Positions 32,984-44,856 are shown, counted from the stretch's first letter. The stretch: DNA of 64,000 bases from Littorina saxatilis (GCF_037325665.1 NC_090251.1:23757190-23821189), one strand, 5' to 3'. Numbers and translations are program-made. The notes: generated by a model from the sequence alone, not told the origin.

Positions 32984-35900
32984 ATGGCTTGTAACATGAA
33001 ATTGTTCTCGCTGAATACTCGAGGGTTAAGAACCAAAAGAAAAAGGAAAAGTTTGTTTACGTTTTCCAGAAGCAAAAAGTATGATGTCATTTGTTTGCAA
33101 GAGTCGCATATTACTAAAGATGTCAGTGAAGAATGGAGGAGAGAGTGGGGTGGTGATCTGTTTTACAGCGAAAGTACCGTGCATAGCGCGGGACAGGTTA
33201 TATTATTAAAAAACAAGTCGCGTAAGGCGAAAATACAATATTTAGTCAAGTAGCTGTCGAACTCACAGAATGAAACGGAACGCAATGCAACGCAGCAAGA
33301 CCGTATACTCGTAGCATCGTCAGTCCACCGCTCATGGCAAAGGCAGTGAAATTGACAAGAAGAGCGGGGTAGTAGTTGCGCTAAGAAGGATAGCACGCTT
33401 TTCTGTACCTCTCTTTGTTTTAACTTTCTGAGCGTGTTTTTAATCCAAACATATCATATCTATATGTTTTTGGAATCAGGAACCGACAAGGAATAAGATG
33501 AAAGTGTTTTTAAATTGATTTCGACAATTTAATTTTGATAATAATTTTTATATATTTAATTTTCAGAGCTTGTTTTTAATCCAAATATAACATATTTATA
33601 TGTTTTTGGAATCAGAAAATGATGGAGAATAAGATGAACGTAAATTTGGATCGTTTTATAAATTTTTATTTTTTTTTTACAATTTTCAGATTTTTAATGA
33701 CCAAAGTCATTAATTAATTTTTAAGCCACCAAGCTGAAATGCAATACCGAAGTCCGGGCTTCGTCGAAGATTGCTTGACCAAAATTTCAATCAATTTGGT
33801 GGAAAAATGAGGGCGTGACAGTGCCGCCTCAACTTTCACGAAAAGCCGTATATGACGTCATCAAAGACATTTATCAAAAAAATGAAAAAAACGTTCGGGG
33901 ATTTCATACCCAGGAACTCTCATGTCAAATTTCATAAAGATCGGTCCAGTAGTTTAGTCTGAATCGCTCTACACACACACACACACGCACACACACACGC
34001 ACACACACACACACATACACCACGACCCTCGTTTCGATTCCCCCTCGATGTTAAAATATTTAGTGAAAACTTGACTAAATATAAAAAGGGTTTGTTTGTG
34101 ATCATGTAAAGATCGTGTGTGAAACGAAGCGCATTCTTGCAGTGAAGATTCGTAGTGATAACCAAAGTTTGATTATCGCAAATGTTTATGCTCCAAACGA
34201 GTCTAGAGAGAAAATGACTTTTTTTGCAGATGTTTCAGACATGTTAAAAAAGGAAGATGGTGATATAGTGTTGTGTGGAGATTTTAATTGTGTCATGAGT
34301 AATGAGCTCGACATAATAAGTGGAGAGAAACATTCAAACGTTGTTGTGAAACAATTTAATGACCTGGTGAATGAATGTGATTTATACGATGTATGGAGAA
34401 TGCATAATTTAGATAGAAAAGAATTTACATGGTCAAAAAATATTCCATTTGTGGCAAGAAGACTTGACTACGTTTTTAGTAGCTTAAGTTTGTTTGAAAA
34501 GATTGTTGATTGTGACATAATCTCTGTTGCGACGTCGGACCACAGAGGCTGTAGTATTCATATTAAACTATCTGATGTCGTAAGAGGAGAGGGTTATTGG
34601 AAATTTAATAATTCTCTGTTGCATGATGTGAGCTTTGTTGATCAAATGAACAAAATGTTTGACACATTTCAACTTGATGTTGAAGAGGATTGTCAACTTG
34701 GTTGGGAATTATTGAAAATGAGAATCAAGGATTTTTCCCAAAATTTTAGTAAGTTTAAAAGTTTTGAAATTAAAAATGATGTTGCAAAACTGTATGGTGA
34801 ATTAAATGAGTTGGATAAAACCCTTGGGATCTCCCCTGACTGTATTCAAACGCAAGGTAAACGGCAGAAGGTCAAGCTGCAGTTAGAACTGTTAGAGCAG
34901 CGTAAATCTCGTGCAGCACAGGTGCGTGCAAGAGTTAAATGGATCGAGCAGGGTGAAAGGAACACACCTTTTTTTCTTGGGTTAGAAAAGGCGAGAGCAA
35001 ACGCAAAAATAATGGAAAGTGTAAAAGATGATAACGGACGAATTGTTACAACGCAAGAAGATATTATTCTCGTCCAAAAAACGTATTTTGCTGATTTGTA
35101 TAAACGGAAAATTGATGAGGGAAACATGAGCTTAAAAATTGACACTTTTTTGGATGGAACAAAGGTTTTAAAAATAAATGATCAGCAGAAAGACAGCTGT
35201 GAAGGGGAGGTGGTAGAAGGAGAAGTTTTGTCAGCTCTAAAGCGTATGAATAATAGTTCTGCGCCTGGAATTGATGGATTAACAGTTGAGTTTTATAAGT
35301 TTTTTTGGAGGAGCCTAAAAAGGTATATACTTGCGTCTTTTAACTCTGCTTTTAAGAATGGAACTCTATCTAATTCACAGTGTAAAGCGGCAATTACACT
35401 GATTCATAAAGGGAAGGATTTATCAAGAAATGATTTAAAGAATTGGAGACCTATTTCACTGACCAATACAGATTATAAGTTATCAGCGAAATGTTTAGCT
35501 CTTCGGCTCTCTGATGTTGTAGGGAGTGTTGTGAATGAGGATCAAGTTGGGTATATAAAAGGTAGACGTGTCTCAACCTTATTGCGATTAGTTGATGATG
35601 TTTTAGAACATGCAGATTTACATAATAAGCCTGGATTGATGGTGTCAATTGACTTTTTTCATGCATTTGATTGCATCTCCAAAGAGTTTATGTTGAAGAT
35701 GTTTGAAAAATTTGGTTTTGGAACTGATTTTGTGAAATGGGTTGATGTTTTGATGAAAAACGCAAAAAGTTGTGTAAACTATTGTGGTTGGTTATCTGAA
35801 TTTTTTAATATTGATTCCGGAATAAGGCAAGGGTGTCCTTTTTCCGCACTAGCCTTCGTATTAGCAGTTGAATTGTTAGCAATCAAAATTCGAGAGGCCA

Positions 35901-38029
35901 AAAATATAAAGGGTATGTCATTATGGAACAACGGAGATATGAATAAAGTTTTGAAAGTATTGTTGTATGCTGATGATGTTACATTGTTTTTGAAAGATGA
36001 ACATGACATGTTCCAAGCCCTGGCTTTGATTGGTAAATTTTCAGAAATATCAGGTTTGAACATAAATCACCAAAAATCCAAACTAATGTGGTTTGGGTCG
36101 CGGAAGAATTGTAGGAATGAGTGTTGCGGTTTTGCATGTACAGACAAAATGAAAATTCTAGGTGTATATTTCTGTAATTATATGCGTGCGTCAAAAGTGA
36201 AAGAGAATTGGGAAGAGAGAGTGAATGTTGCAAAAAGGCTCATCTGCGTGTGGGAGAAAAGGAATTTGAGCATTATTGGTAAAGTCTGTGTATTCAAAAC
36301 GTTTATTCTGCCACATTTTGTCTATATAATGCAGGCGCTGATTGTACCAGACGACGTTCTAACTGAAATTAATAGGTTAATGTTTCGCTTCGTGTGGCGC
36401 AAAAAAGACTGCAACAGGAAAGCATTTGAAAAGGTGAAAAGAACTGTTTTATGTAACGAAGTAAAGCAAGGTGGATTAAATATGATTGATTTGCGTCAGA
36501 TGCAGTGTTCCTTTTTGTTAAGCTGGGTTGTGAACCTAACTCTGTCTAATGAAGACCAGAAATGGTCATGGCTCCCAAAAGCACTGTTTTTCCGTTTTGG
36601 GAGTCGCTTTGAGTGTTTTTTTGCGAACATTAATAGCAAACCATTTAAAGGATTGGACAGTATTAAATCGGAATTTTGGTCCGCTGTGTTGAAGGCATGG
36701 CTTGATAACAATCAAGTCGATAATAATGGTAATTCTGTTTCCGGTTTGTTGTGGAACAACAAAGATATAATTTGTCAAGGAAACCCACTCTTTTTTGCGG
36801 ATTGGATTAAAAGTGGTATAATGTATGTGAGCGATGTGTGTGAGAATGGACGTTTTTCTACCTATGAAGAAGTGTGTGAAAGAACTGGCTACTCTGCAAA
36901 TAGATTGCTTGAGTACAATGTTGTTCGAATAGCTGTACATCTCCTTTTAAGAAATGTCGATATAAACGATGTAAATTGTTCAGTCTGTGACATTCCGACC
37001 TTCTCTGGGAAAAAAGTTAAATCAGTAAAAGAAATTCGAAAGATTCTGGTAGGAAAACAATACAGCCAACCCTGTTTAGAAGGATTTTGGAGACGAAAAT
37101 TAGGATTTGAAATTGACGAAAAGAATTGGAACTTAGCAGCCACTGTCACTAGTGAAGTTCGATTACGTGTACTGCATTGGAAAATATTGCAAAACATTTA
37201 TCCAACTAATATTTTATTGTGTAAAATGAAAGTGAAGGCTGATAAAAACTGTACATATTGTAAGGATGAACTTGATGTATTGGAGCATTTTTTCTTTGAG
37301 TGCCCAACAGTGCTCAGGTTTTGGAAATATATTGAAATGTACATTTTAGTAAACATTGGTCCCGCAGTGGGGCACTGCGGTTATGAAATTAAAGGCCCCT
37401 CCTGTTTTTGGAACCGCAGGAGCTTTCTAGTTTGCTGTTAGGTAGATTTTTGGTTTCTCTTTCCTGTCATGCTCTCTTTTTCTTCATGAATTCTTTTCTT
37501 TTTTCTGCCTTCTTGCTCATTCACCTGTATTTTTTTCCAAAAATCTCTTCTCTTGCCGCTTGTCTCGCGATTCATGTATAGTTTAATCTGTTAGTGTTCT
37601 GATGTAAGTCCAGCAGTAGATAGGTTAAGCCTATTTTAACATACTGGAAACTGGTAATCTTCCAGTAGGTATTAATTTAGTTTTACTAAAGCCTGCTGGG
37701 ACACAAGTAATGGGTTAGTGCATTTGTAAACAGGAATCGCTTGACAAGTGGCCCCCTTCATCCCCCCCTTCCTCGTCCTGATATGGCTCTGCGTAGTCGG
37801 CTGGACGTTAAGCAACAAATAAACAAACAAAGTAAACATTGGTGAAAGAATTAGGTTGAATGTTACAGATGTGCTTTTTGGTTTAAAGAGTAACAGCAAA
37901 AATATGAAGAAGATTAATCACATTATTTTAATCGCAAAGATGTGCGTAAGCATTTTTAAAAAAACCGATTCACGATTAACACTGGAAATTATTTTTGGAA
38001 ATCATGTTGTTTTGAGATTTCGTTACTGA
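32984..38029 (+). CDS. LINE ORF2: endonuclease and reverse transcriptase (interrupted)
   Basis: Three collinear coding blocks: 32984-33213, 34088-37360 and 37844-38029. Block 1 starts MACNMKLFSLNTRGLRTKRK, VICLQESHI (AP endonuclease). Block 2 continues LIIANVYAPNE, CGDFNCVMSN, TSDHRGCSIHI, then the reverse transcriptase with NWRPISLTNTDYKLSAKCLA, EDQVGYIKGRRVSTLLRL, GIRQGCPFSALAF and the catalytic LLYADDVTLFLK, ending with CTYCKDELDVLEHFFFECP. Block 3 gives ERIRLNVTDVLFGLK ... NHVVLRFRY and a TGA at 38027-38029. All three blocks are in the same phase, and no stop or shift was seen apart from the two insertions, so the element was young when hit. Confidence 0.85.
33214..34087 (+). mobile_element. 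MITE-like family B, copy 2, inside LINE ORF2
   Basis: About 870 bp, starting CAAGTCGCGTAAGGCG and ending with an imperfect form of the family's terminal hairpin (TATTTAGTGAAAACTTGACTAAATA). Near both ends it carries ATTTAGTCAAG-like motifs in inverted orientation. It is inserted in an A-run of the endonuclease coding region, with TAAAAA(A) on each side as the probable short target duplication. Removing it restores ILLK-KGFVCDHVK in frame. Non-coding, with a CA microsatellite near its right end. Confidence 0.8.
37361..37830 (+). mobile_element. SINE-like retroposon 'R480', copy 2, inside LINE ORF2
   Basis: 470 bp from CCCGCAGTGGGGCACTGCGG to an AACAAATAAACAAACAAA tail, flanked by a perfect 13-bp duplication AGTAAACATTGGT (37348-37360 and 37831-37843). 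It truncates the LINE polymerase by adding about 26 foreign residues before a stop. The sequence is nearly identical to the copies at 6419-6892 and 59932-60409. Confidence 0.95.
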
Positions 38030-38352
38030 GTCTGAAGTTTTATTAATTAAAAACAAATTATTGTTTATTTTTTTTATATAATGTAAAGACAGCCATACAT
38101 TATGATGCGAATATTGTTTAAAAAATATATCAATATATGATGACATATGATCATTTTGATGCTACACATGTTGACACGTATATTTTTTTCACGTATGACT
38201 ATTTTTAGTCCTTTTGTATTTAATGTACAAGTTTTTCTGAACCGCATGTAAATGAGAGAGTATGTGTGCAAACAGAAAATACAGTTACCATGTTTGTTAT
38301 CTTGTGTTTTATTAATTGAATAAAAAAAAAATAAAAAAATAAAAAAAAAGAA

Positions 38353-38649
38353 AGATCAGCCTGTCCCAGGTAATTAGGTGTTCAATTCTATTCACCAAAT
38401 AGACAAAAGAACTCACGTAAATATATGTAATTTACGTTTAGTTCATGTGACAGTAAGTATATGGAAATTGTTTTTTGTTTTAATTAACCCATACATCCCC
38501 CAACTTCAACATTTTGTTTTGAGTTAAAAGAAAAAAACAATAGACAACGGAACTCACGTCAAAACATTTAGCTCATGTTATTTAGATCACAAGAAAAAGA
38601 CTAGTTTTACAATTGTAACACCTACCAAACAGTGAGGAAACCTTTTTTC
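38353..38649. repeat. Diverged tandem units flanking the LINE
   Basis: Two related segments (about 38395-38500 and 38530-38610), each with (minus strand) ACGTGAGTTC preceded by a CATGAAC/CATGAGC-type stretch. A third relative lies at 30780-30900 on the far side of the LINE pair (TACGTAAGTTT, TCACATGTAC). The donor-like GTGAGT/GTAAGT is retained in each. No coding frame is evident. Confidence 0.35.
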
Positions 38650-38878
38650 GTCGGCTCTAGCGGTTGACTTCTGGTTGGCTGTAGTGGTTGACTTCTGGTT
38701 GGTGGTAACGGTTAACTTCTGGTTGGCAGTAGCGGTTGACTTCTCGTTGGTGGTAGCGGTTGACTTCTGGTTGGCTGTTATGGTTGACTTATTGTTGGCT
38801 GTAGCTGTTGACTTCTCGTTGGCTGTACCTGTTGCCTTCTCGTTGGCTGTAGCGGTTGACTTCTTTTCTGAAGACGTG
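38650..38878 (-). CDS. Thr/Ser-rich 8-residue repeat exon candidate
   Basis: Minus strand: an acceptor-like GAGAGAGTTCCCCCAG is followed by about nine tandem 24-bp units coding for KSTATANE/Q-type octapeptides (for example KSTATANQKLTVTTNQ, KSTTTANQKSTARADE). Units vary at many positions but keep the frame, suggesting coding constraint and a mucin-like, O-glycosylatable spacer in a secreted or surface protein. A donor-like TTTG|GTAGGT follows. No other exon of the gene was identified, so it could be a plain minisatellite. Confidence 0.4.
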
Positions 38879-38919
38879 ACTGGGGGAACTCTCTCTTATA
38901 ACTATATCAGCCACAAAGC

Positions 38920-39330
38920 CTCAGGACTTCTGCCGTTATCCAAATGGGAGGATTTTATTTAAATCTTGATGACAGGTGCACGTATGGTTGTTTACATGCT
39001 TTAAACAGAGAGGATTTCATATTCAACTACAATTTAACCGAGGGGATTAACGCACCATCATATATAACATTATTAACGGTATTAACGCGCTCTCATTAAC
39101 AAGTGTATGCCCTCCACCACCTGAGGTCAGTTTAGCATTGAGATCAGTAATTGCACGTCGTATAGATTAATTTGTGCTTTCTTTCATACTTTTGACTTTA
39201 TGGCGAACCCGCTTGGATTAGACACGCGCGTTCATTTAAACATGATTTTATTTAGACAGCAATAAAGCTATGCTTATATTAAGTGCATGTGATTATGCAT
39301 TTACATTTACACAGAAAGCGTCTTATATAG
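38920..39330. repeat. Segmental duplication, copy A
   Basis: Matches 40620-41260 in the same orientation: both contain CTTCTG(C/A)CGTTATCC, GATGACAGGTGCA, AGTGTATGCC(C/A)TCCACCACCTG, GAGATCAGTAATTGCACG and TTTAAACATGATTTTATT. Copies are clearly diverged. No coding frame is shared. Confidence 0.7.
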
Positions 39331-39411
39331 GTGGTGTCAATGTCAAAATAAAGCCAACACCCTTAGAAAAGTCAGGTAAAAATAAATCAAGTAACTAATA
39401 ATCTAAAGCAA

Positions 39412-39548
<137 letters not shown>

Positions 39549-40001
39549 AAGAATATACTGCAAAAGGTCTACTGCTTGTCTCATCTGGGTAAATGGAGTC
39601 AGATTTTAGCTTATGTTCCCAAACAACACTCAAAAGAGATAGCTACCCGAAGTTTGTCAACCGAATTACTTTATATTTGGTGAGCATTGACTTCAGTTGA
39701 TGCGTGATTGGTCCACAAAGTCCCACGTTTGCATGTCAAACGGTCTGATGGTCTTGCTCTTTCAAAACAAATTCAAATTTGGTGATTGCCCCAATAGCAG
39801 GATGTTTAAAATCAAACCTTTAGCCAAAATCACCCGATTTAAAACATCTAGGCTTTCACCTCTTGAGGACAAGAATACACACACAATCTACAATCTGTAG
39901 AACTCGGTGACTTGAATACAGCAATTACAGGCAGCATTAGGGCATTTCCTGTGGAGGAATGCGTTAATTTTGCACGCAATTTTAAGTGTGACTTTTCAGG
40001 G

Positions 40002-40360
40002 GCGGATCAGTTCATTTTATGGGGGGGGGGGGGGGGGGGTGTTCCAAACGTATATTGTGAAGATATGGGAGTGAAGGCGCGAAGCGCTGAGCCGACGGCT
40101 CAAAAAAAAGGATGCAAAATGGTGCACTCTGGTGCATTCTGAGGATGATCATTACCAGTTTCAGGCAGCAGATTTTGTCACTGATTAATACCCCAAAAGT
40201 TGAAACTCAACCCAAAAAAACACACAAAAATATTTTTTATTTTTTGGCTGGGGGGGGGGGTTCCGGAAACCCCAGAACCCCCCCCCCCTCCCCCCCCCCC
40301 CCCCCCCCCCCTCGTCCGTCCCTGCTTTTCAAGAGGGGAGGGGGGGGGGCATTTGTCTGT
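40002..40360. repeat. hAT-like terminus with poly-G and poly-C runs
   Basis: Begins TTTCAGGGGCGGATCAGTTC, a hAT-type CAGGGGCGGATC end, followed by about 20 G (40021-40039), the CGCGAAGCGCTGAGCCGACG block, CTGGTGCATTCTGAGGAT, and further G and C runs at 40251-40350. Probably one or two non-autonomous copies. Homopolymer lengths may be unreliable. Confidence 0.5.
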
Positions 40361-40404
40361 TTGTCTTAATTGTCAATTTCTGTATTGTTGTTGATGTGCA
40401 ACTT

Positions 40405-40560
40405 GCTATCTAACTAACTATCTAACTAGCTATATAGCTAACCAACCAACCAACCACCCCAACTAACCAACCCACTAACTAATTAACCAACCATCTAGCT
40501 CACTAACTCACTAACTAACTAACTAACTAACTAACGAACTAACTGACTAACTAAACAAGA
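40405..40560. repeat. (CTAA)n-like tetranucleotide repeat
   Basis: Imperfect CTAA/CCAA repeats (AACTAACTAACTAACTAACT and variants) over about 150 bp. Confidence 0.85.
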
Positions 40561-40619
40561 ACATTTCTGAACGATCCCCATGTCAACTAACGAACACATC
40601 AGCATTTCTAATCTTAAGA

Positions 40620-41260
40620 AGGGTTAACTTCTGACGTTATCCCAGTGGGAGGATTGTGTTTGAATCCCGATGACAGGTGCATGTGTGGTTAATTACATGC
40701 TTCCAACAGGGAGGAGATCATGTGTTACGACAATTGTATTGAAGGGACTAAGGCATCGTCATCTATAAGCTTATGGGAGGGATTAACGCATTGTTATCTT
40801 TACGTGTATTGAAAGAATTAAGGCACCGTCATAATTATCAAAGATTATTGAAGGCTTTAAGGCACCGTCATATATAAGATTATTGAAGGAATTAGGACGA
40901 CACGTTGATTTAAAGAATTAAGGCACCGTCATATATATAATTTTTGAAAGGATTAAGGCACCGTCATTTATGCGTTTATTGAAGGGATTAACGCACTGTC
41001 ATTAAAAAGTGTATGCCATCCACCACCTGCGGTCGGTTTAGCAATGAGATCAGTAATTGCACGACATAGGTTAATTCGTGCTTTGTTTAATTCTTTTGAC
41101 ATGACAATGAGCCTTCTTGGGTCAGACACGTGCGTTGGTTTAAACATGATTTTATTCACACAACATAGGGTGGCATGTTATATAAAGAACACCTTTGGAT
41201 CACACAACATGCTATGCTTATGTTAAGTGCATGAGATTATGTATATTTCATCTACAAATA
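40620..41260. repeat. Segmental duplication, copy B
   Basis: Diverged direct copy of 38920-39330, longer because of an internal run of about five units of the form GGATTAAGGCACCGTCAT(A)TATAA (40740-41000), each about 40-65 bp, also seen once or twice in copy A. No coding content. Confidence 0.7.
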
Positions 41261-41944
41261 ATGCTTATAACCCCCCAAAAAGTCACATGAATATAAAGAA
41301 TATATGATCTAAAGCAAAGATGAGAAGAAAGGGAAGATTATTGGACTTCAGACTATAATCAACAATGTCAGCGGAAATAAGATGCTGAGGTGGGCTAGGA
41401 GGTTGGGAAGAGTTACATAATTTATCTAAACATACATAAGCTTCTTTGAATAACACAGTCATTATTTGCAACATGTTGTTCGATATTAAAAACAAACACA
41501 CTGTGTTTCGAGGAAAGAAAGTCTCGCGCAGGGTGATGTCATAATATATCGCCTTTCAATATGACGAGTGTACGTGGTCCAAAGCTCTCGAATGAAAGGA
41601 TCTAAAAGTCAATACAGACTTTATGAAGCATAATTTCATTTAAAAGATGTTCTTCCTTTCAAGCATATTTTCTGAGCCAAACACCATAAAACTGTATATT
41701 TTTAGAATAAGCAGATGATAAGAAACAGAGGAGTGGGAGTTGTTTGTGTTTTCATCTCACAATGAAGAAAGTCGCTATTTAAAAAATGTCTTCATTTTAA
41801 ACCCATTTTGTTTAAATCAAACACAGCAAAACAATATATTTTCGGATACAGGAGGCAATACAGAATACAGGGATGTCACCTTTGTGATTCAAATATCGAC
41901 TTTTAAAAAATCGACAAAATTGGCTAACTTTGAGTGAACATTTC

Positions 41945-42236
41945 ATAAAGGAATTTTTAAGGTACGATACTGAAATGCAATCCCACAGTCCACACTTAGA
42001 TCGCACGAAGATCATGTGACGACAATTTCAAACAAATTGATGATCAACTGCAGCAGTGAGAGTGCCGCCTCAACTTTTGCAAACGGTCAAATATGACGTC
42101 ATCAAACAGCCCCATCAAAAATCGGAGAAAAAAGCCTTTAGAAAATGCCATTAAGAATGTATGTCTCAATTTTCACGAAAATCCGTCTTTATGAGAAATG
42201 TTTGTCACACACATACACACATACATACACACATAC
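41945..42236. mobile_element. MITE-like family B, old diverged copy
   Basis: Keeps the family order: GAAATGCAATCCCACAGTCC, a GATCGCACGAAGATCATGTG block, GAGAGTGCCGCCTCAACTTT, AAATATGACGTCATCAAA, then ACACACATACAC. It is much more diverged than copies 2 and 3, so the family has been active over a long time. Confidence 0.65.
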
Positions 42237-42840
42237 ATCAAGTTCAAGTTCAAGTTCAAGTTTTATTGGTCCATAACCCATGGGGGCATTTTGAACAATA
42301 AATACAATCAATACAATCATGATATATGCTAATATAGTAAATACAAAAATTAAAAATTTATGAAAAGCTGTTACAAATTCTATTAATAAAGTCCAAAATA
42401 TTCTTTAGCAATTTCTTTTTCTTAGTAGCAAACAACTTTTTAAATTTAAGTGCATTAGGTTTTTTCCAATAGTAAGGTGGTAACAACTCAGCTCTTTCTT
42501 CTTTGAAAAAAATCACAGACAAATAAATAATGGAATTCATCACCTATGTCTTGTGATACACATTTGGTGCAAGTTCTTTCTGACCTCGGGATGTTAAGAT
42601 AACGTTCTTTCTGTACAGGCAAATTGTTGTTTAATGTTCTAAACTTCATCATTGCTGATATGGCAGTTGTGTGACATAGTCTTCACCTGCAAAAATATCT
42701 TTAAACATTTGATATTTCCAAAACATATTTTGTGTTCCAATTTCTGTAAACCATCTATGGCTATACTGGTCATACAAGCTTCTTTTTACTTTCTTTTTAA
42801 ACCATGCACTTGAGTATTGAACATTTTCTTGAAAAGTCCA
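42237..42840 (-). mobile_element. LINE 3' end (CR1/L1-like polymerase C-terminus)
   Basis: Minus strand. Translated pieces read SLYDQYSHRWFTEIGTQNMF, MMKFRTLNNNLPVQKERY, NIPRSERTCTKCVSQDIGDE and KEERAELLPPYYWKKPNALK, matching the C-terminal zinc-like region of a common invertebrate LINE polymerase, followed by a short 3' UTR and an (AACTTG)n tail at 42237-42262. Several frame breaks are present; it is 5'-truncated. The poly-repeat tail adjoins a family B copy. Confidence 0.7.
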
Positions 42841-42938
42841 AAGGCCAGAGAGACCAAACCTTGCTCTCCGCCAACGTCAAGACATTCAGTCATTAGGCCT
42901 ACGTGACTGAATGTAACAACACTTAAAAAAGCAACTAC

Positions 42939-42941
<3 letters not shown>

Positions 42942-43012
<71 letters not shown>

Positions 43013-43025
43013 TACACACACACAC
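42942..43025. repeat. (CA)n microsatellite
   Basis: About 80 bp of CA with two CATA interruptions. Confidence 0.95.
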
Positions 43026-43233
43026 GACATTTGTGTCCAAAACATTACTAGGGTTCTTAGCATTTTAAGGTACTTGAACGCCACATAACTAGTGTGTCTT
43101 TATCTACCGCTTTATTGCAATTAAACGATCATTTCAAAGTGTGTTTTTACTGCACTAAAGGGATCATTGAAAATATAGCTCACAGTGCCCGTATCTAAAG
43201 ACATCTTGAAAAAGGTTGCTGCTAAAATCCCAA

Positions 43234-43425
43234 ACCGGCCCCCGTAGCGCTGTGGTTAGCGCATCGCAATGTGGGCAGGGAGGTCGTGGGTTCGAATCCC
43301 ATCAGAGTCATGTGAGTTTTTCGGGCTACAGAGGGTGCTCAAGTTCTGTTTACCTGACCAACACCGCACAACAAAGAAGGAAAATACGAAAAGAAACCCA
43401 AACCTTGAATTCAAAGCTGTTTTAT
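43234..43425 (+). mobile_element. tRNA-derived SINE, family T
   Basis: The head CCCCCGTAGCGCTGTGGTTA, then GCGCATCGCAATGTGGGCAG and GGTCGTGGGTTCGAATCCC, looks like a decayed tRNA with A and B boxes of an RNA polymerase III promoter. An unrelated body ends in an A-rich stretch (GGAAAATACGAAAAGAAACC). The acceptor stem does not pair, so it is not a tRNA gene. Confidence 0.65.
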
Positions 43426-43804
43426 TGAAGTAATATATGCACCCAATCACATACTTCGTGTTCTACAGACGTGGACTGGTTTATGCGTAGTGCACCTTGT
43501 GATTTGAGTGGCTGTGTGTGTAAACATGACGGACATTGATCCATTCAAAGTTATGTAGTTCGAAAACATAAGGCTACGACACGCATTACTTGCATGTTGC
43601 AGCTTTCAGAATTGTTTTAAAATGTAATTAAAGCTGTAGCATTGCACGTTATGCGTGTCGTATATAGTCGTGTGGTTTGGAACCATAGCTTTGAATTGAT
43701 TTATATTTAGGGTATTTGTACACGCTGAGCCGCCAAAATCACAAAGGGCACTAAGCATTTGCTAGTCCACGTCTCTATTATACAAAGTGTGTTCTTGGGT
43801 GCAT

Positions 43805-43863
43805 GTCATATCAATTAAGTAGATGTGCAACGCTAAGGCACTGCATACCCCAGCGAAAGACAA

Positions 43864-43905
<42 letters not shown>
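43805..43905. repeat. Repeat family E, copy 2, with (TC)n
   Basis: Inverted relative of 11395-11550: TTAAGTAGATGTGCAACGCT, AGGCACTGCATACCCCAGCG, then CTCTCTCT. The shared flank shows the microsatellite is part of a dispersed element. Confidence 0.6.
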
Positions 43906-43906
<1 letters not shown>

Positions 43907-44380
43907 ACTCTCTCTCTCTGTCACTCTCTCTCTCTCTCAAACAAACACACACACACGAACACACACACACACACACACACACGAACACACACACACACAT
44001 ACCCAAAGTTACACACGTACACACATACACACTCACTCACACGCACTCACTCACTCTCTCACACACACTTCATACACACAAAACACACCCCCATACGCAC
44101 ATACACACCTTTACAAACAAACACACACACACACACACATACACTTACGCACACGCACAAACACACACCCACACACACACTCTCTCTCTCTCTCTTTCTT
44201 TCTCTCTTATACAAATAGACACCCACACACACACACACCCACACACACCCACACACACACACACACACACATGTACATACGCACGCAAGTACGCACGCAC
44301 ACACCCACACATACACACACACTCACACATTGACTCACACAAATCTCATACACACAAAACACACACTCATACGCACATAC

Positions 44381-44652
44381 ACGGTTGGCCTAGTGGTAAG
44401 GCGTCCGCCCCGTGATCGGGAGGTCGTGGGTTAGAACCCAGGCCGGGTCATACCTAAGACTTTAAAATTGGCAATCTAGTGGCTGCTCCGCCTGGCGTCT
44501 GGCATTATGGGGTTAGTGTATTCTAGGACTGATTGGTCCGGTGTCAGAATAATGTGACTGGGTGAGACATGAAGCCTGTGCTGCGACTTCTGCCTTGTGT
44601 GTGGCGCACGTTATATCTGGTCGGCTGGGCGTTAAGCAAACAAACAAACAAA
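44381..44652 (+). mobile_element. tRNA-derived SINE, family S, copy 1
   Basis: The head GGTTGGCCTAGTGGTAAGGC, then CCCCGTGATCGGGAGGTCGT and GGGTTAGAACCC, is tRNA-like (B box altered). Its body contains GGCAATCTAGTGGCTGCTCC, and the 3' end is GGTCGGCTGGGCGTTAAGCA plus (AAAC)n. About 36 bp present in the other copies is missing just before the tail. Confidence 0.9.
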
Positions 44653-44789
44653 TACGCACATAGACAGACGGACACACACACCTTTACAAACAAACACATA
44701 TACACACTCATACACACACAAACATACACACAAACTCATGCACACACACATTCACACACACACACTCGTTCTCCCTCTCTCTCAGTCTT

Positions 44790-44856
<67 letters not shown>

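Larger units (their letters stand above)
31690..38352 (+). mobile_element. L1/Tx1-like LINE, nearly complete, with two nested insertions
   Basis: Plus-strand element: degenerate 5' part and ORF1 (to 32941), 42-bp spacer, ORF2 (32984-38029), 3' UTR and an A-rich tail at 38320-38352. ORF2 is split by a family B element (33214-34087) and by SINE-like R480 (37361-37830). Without these two blocks the element would be about 5.3 kb. A poly(A) tail, a CCHC ORF1 and an ORF2 C-terminal cysteine motif fit the L1/Tx1 clade. The exact 5' end is uncertain. Confidence 0.85.

Noticed and set aside
33214-34087. Family B as a Helitron, because of its 3' hairpin
   Set aside because: It lacks the 5' TC and 3' CTRR ends, and flanking A-runs look like a short target duplication, which Helitrons do not make. 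Class left open.
43234-43330. tRNA gene
   Set aside because: A and B boxes are present but the acceptor stem does not pair and a SINE body follows.
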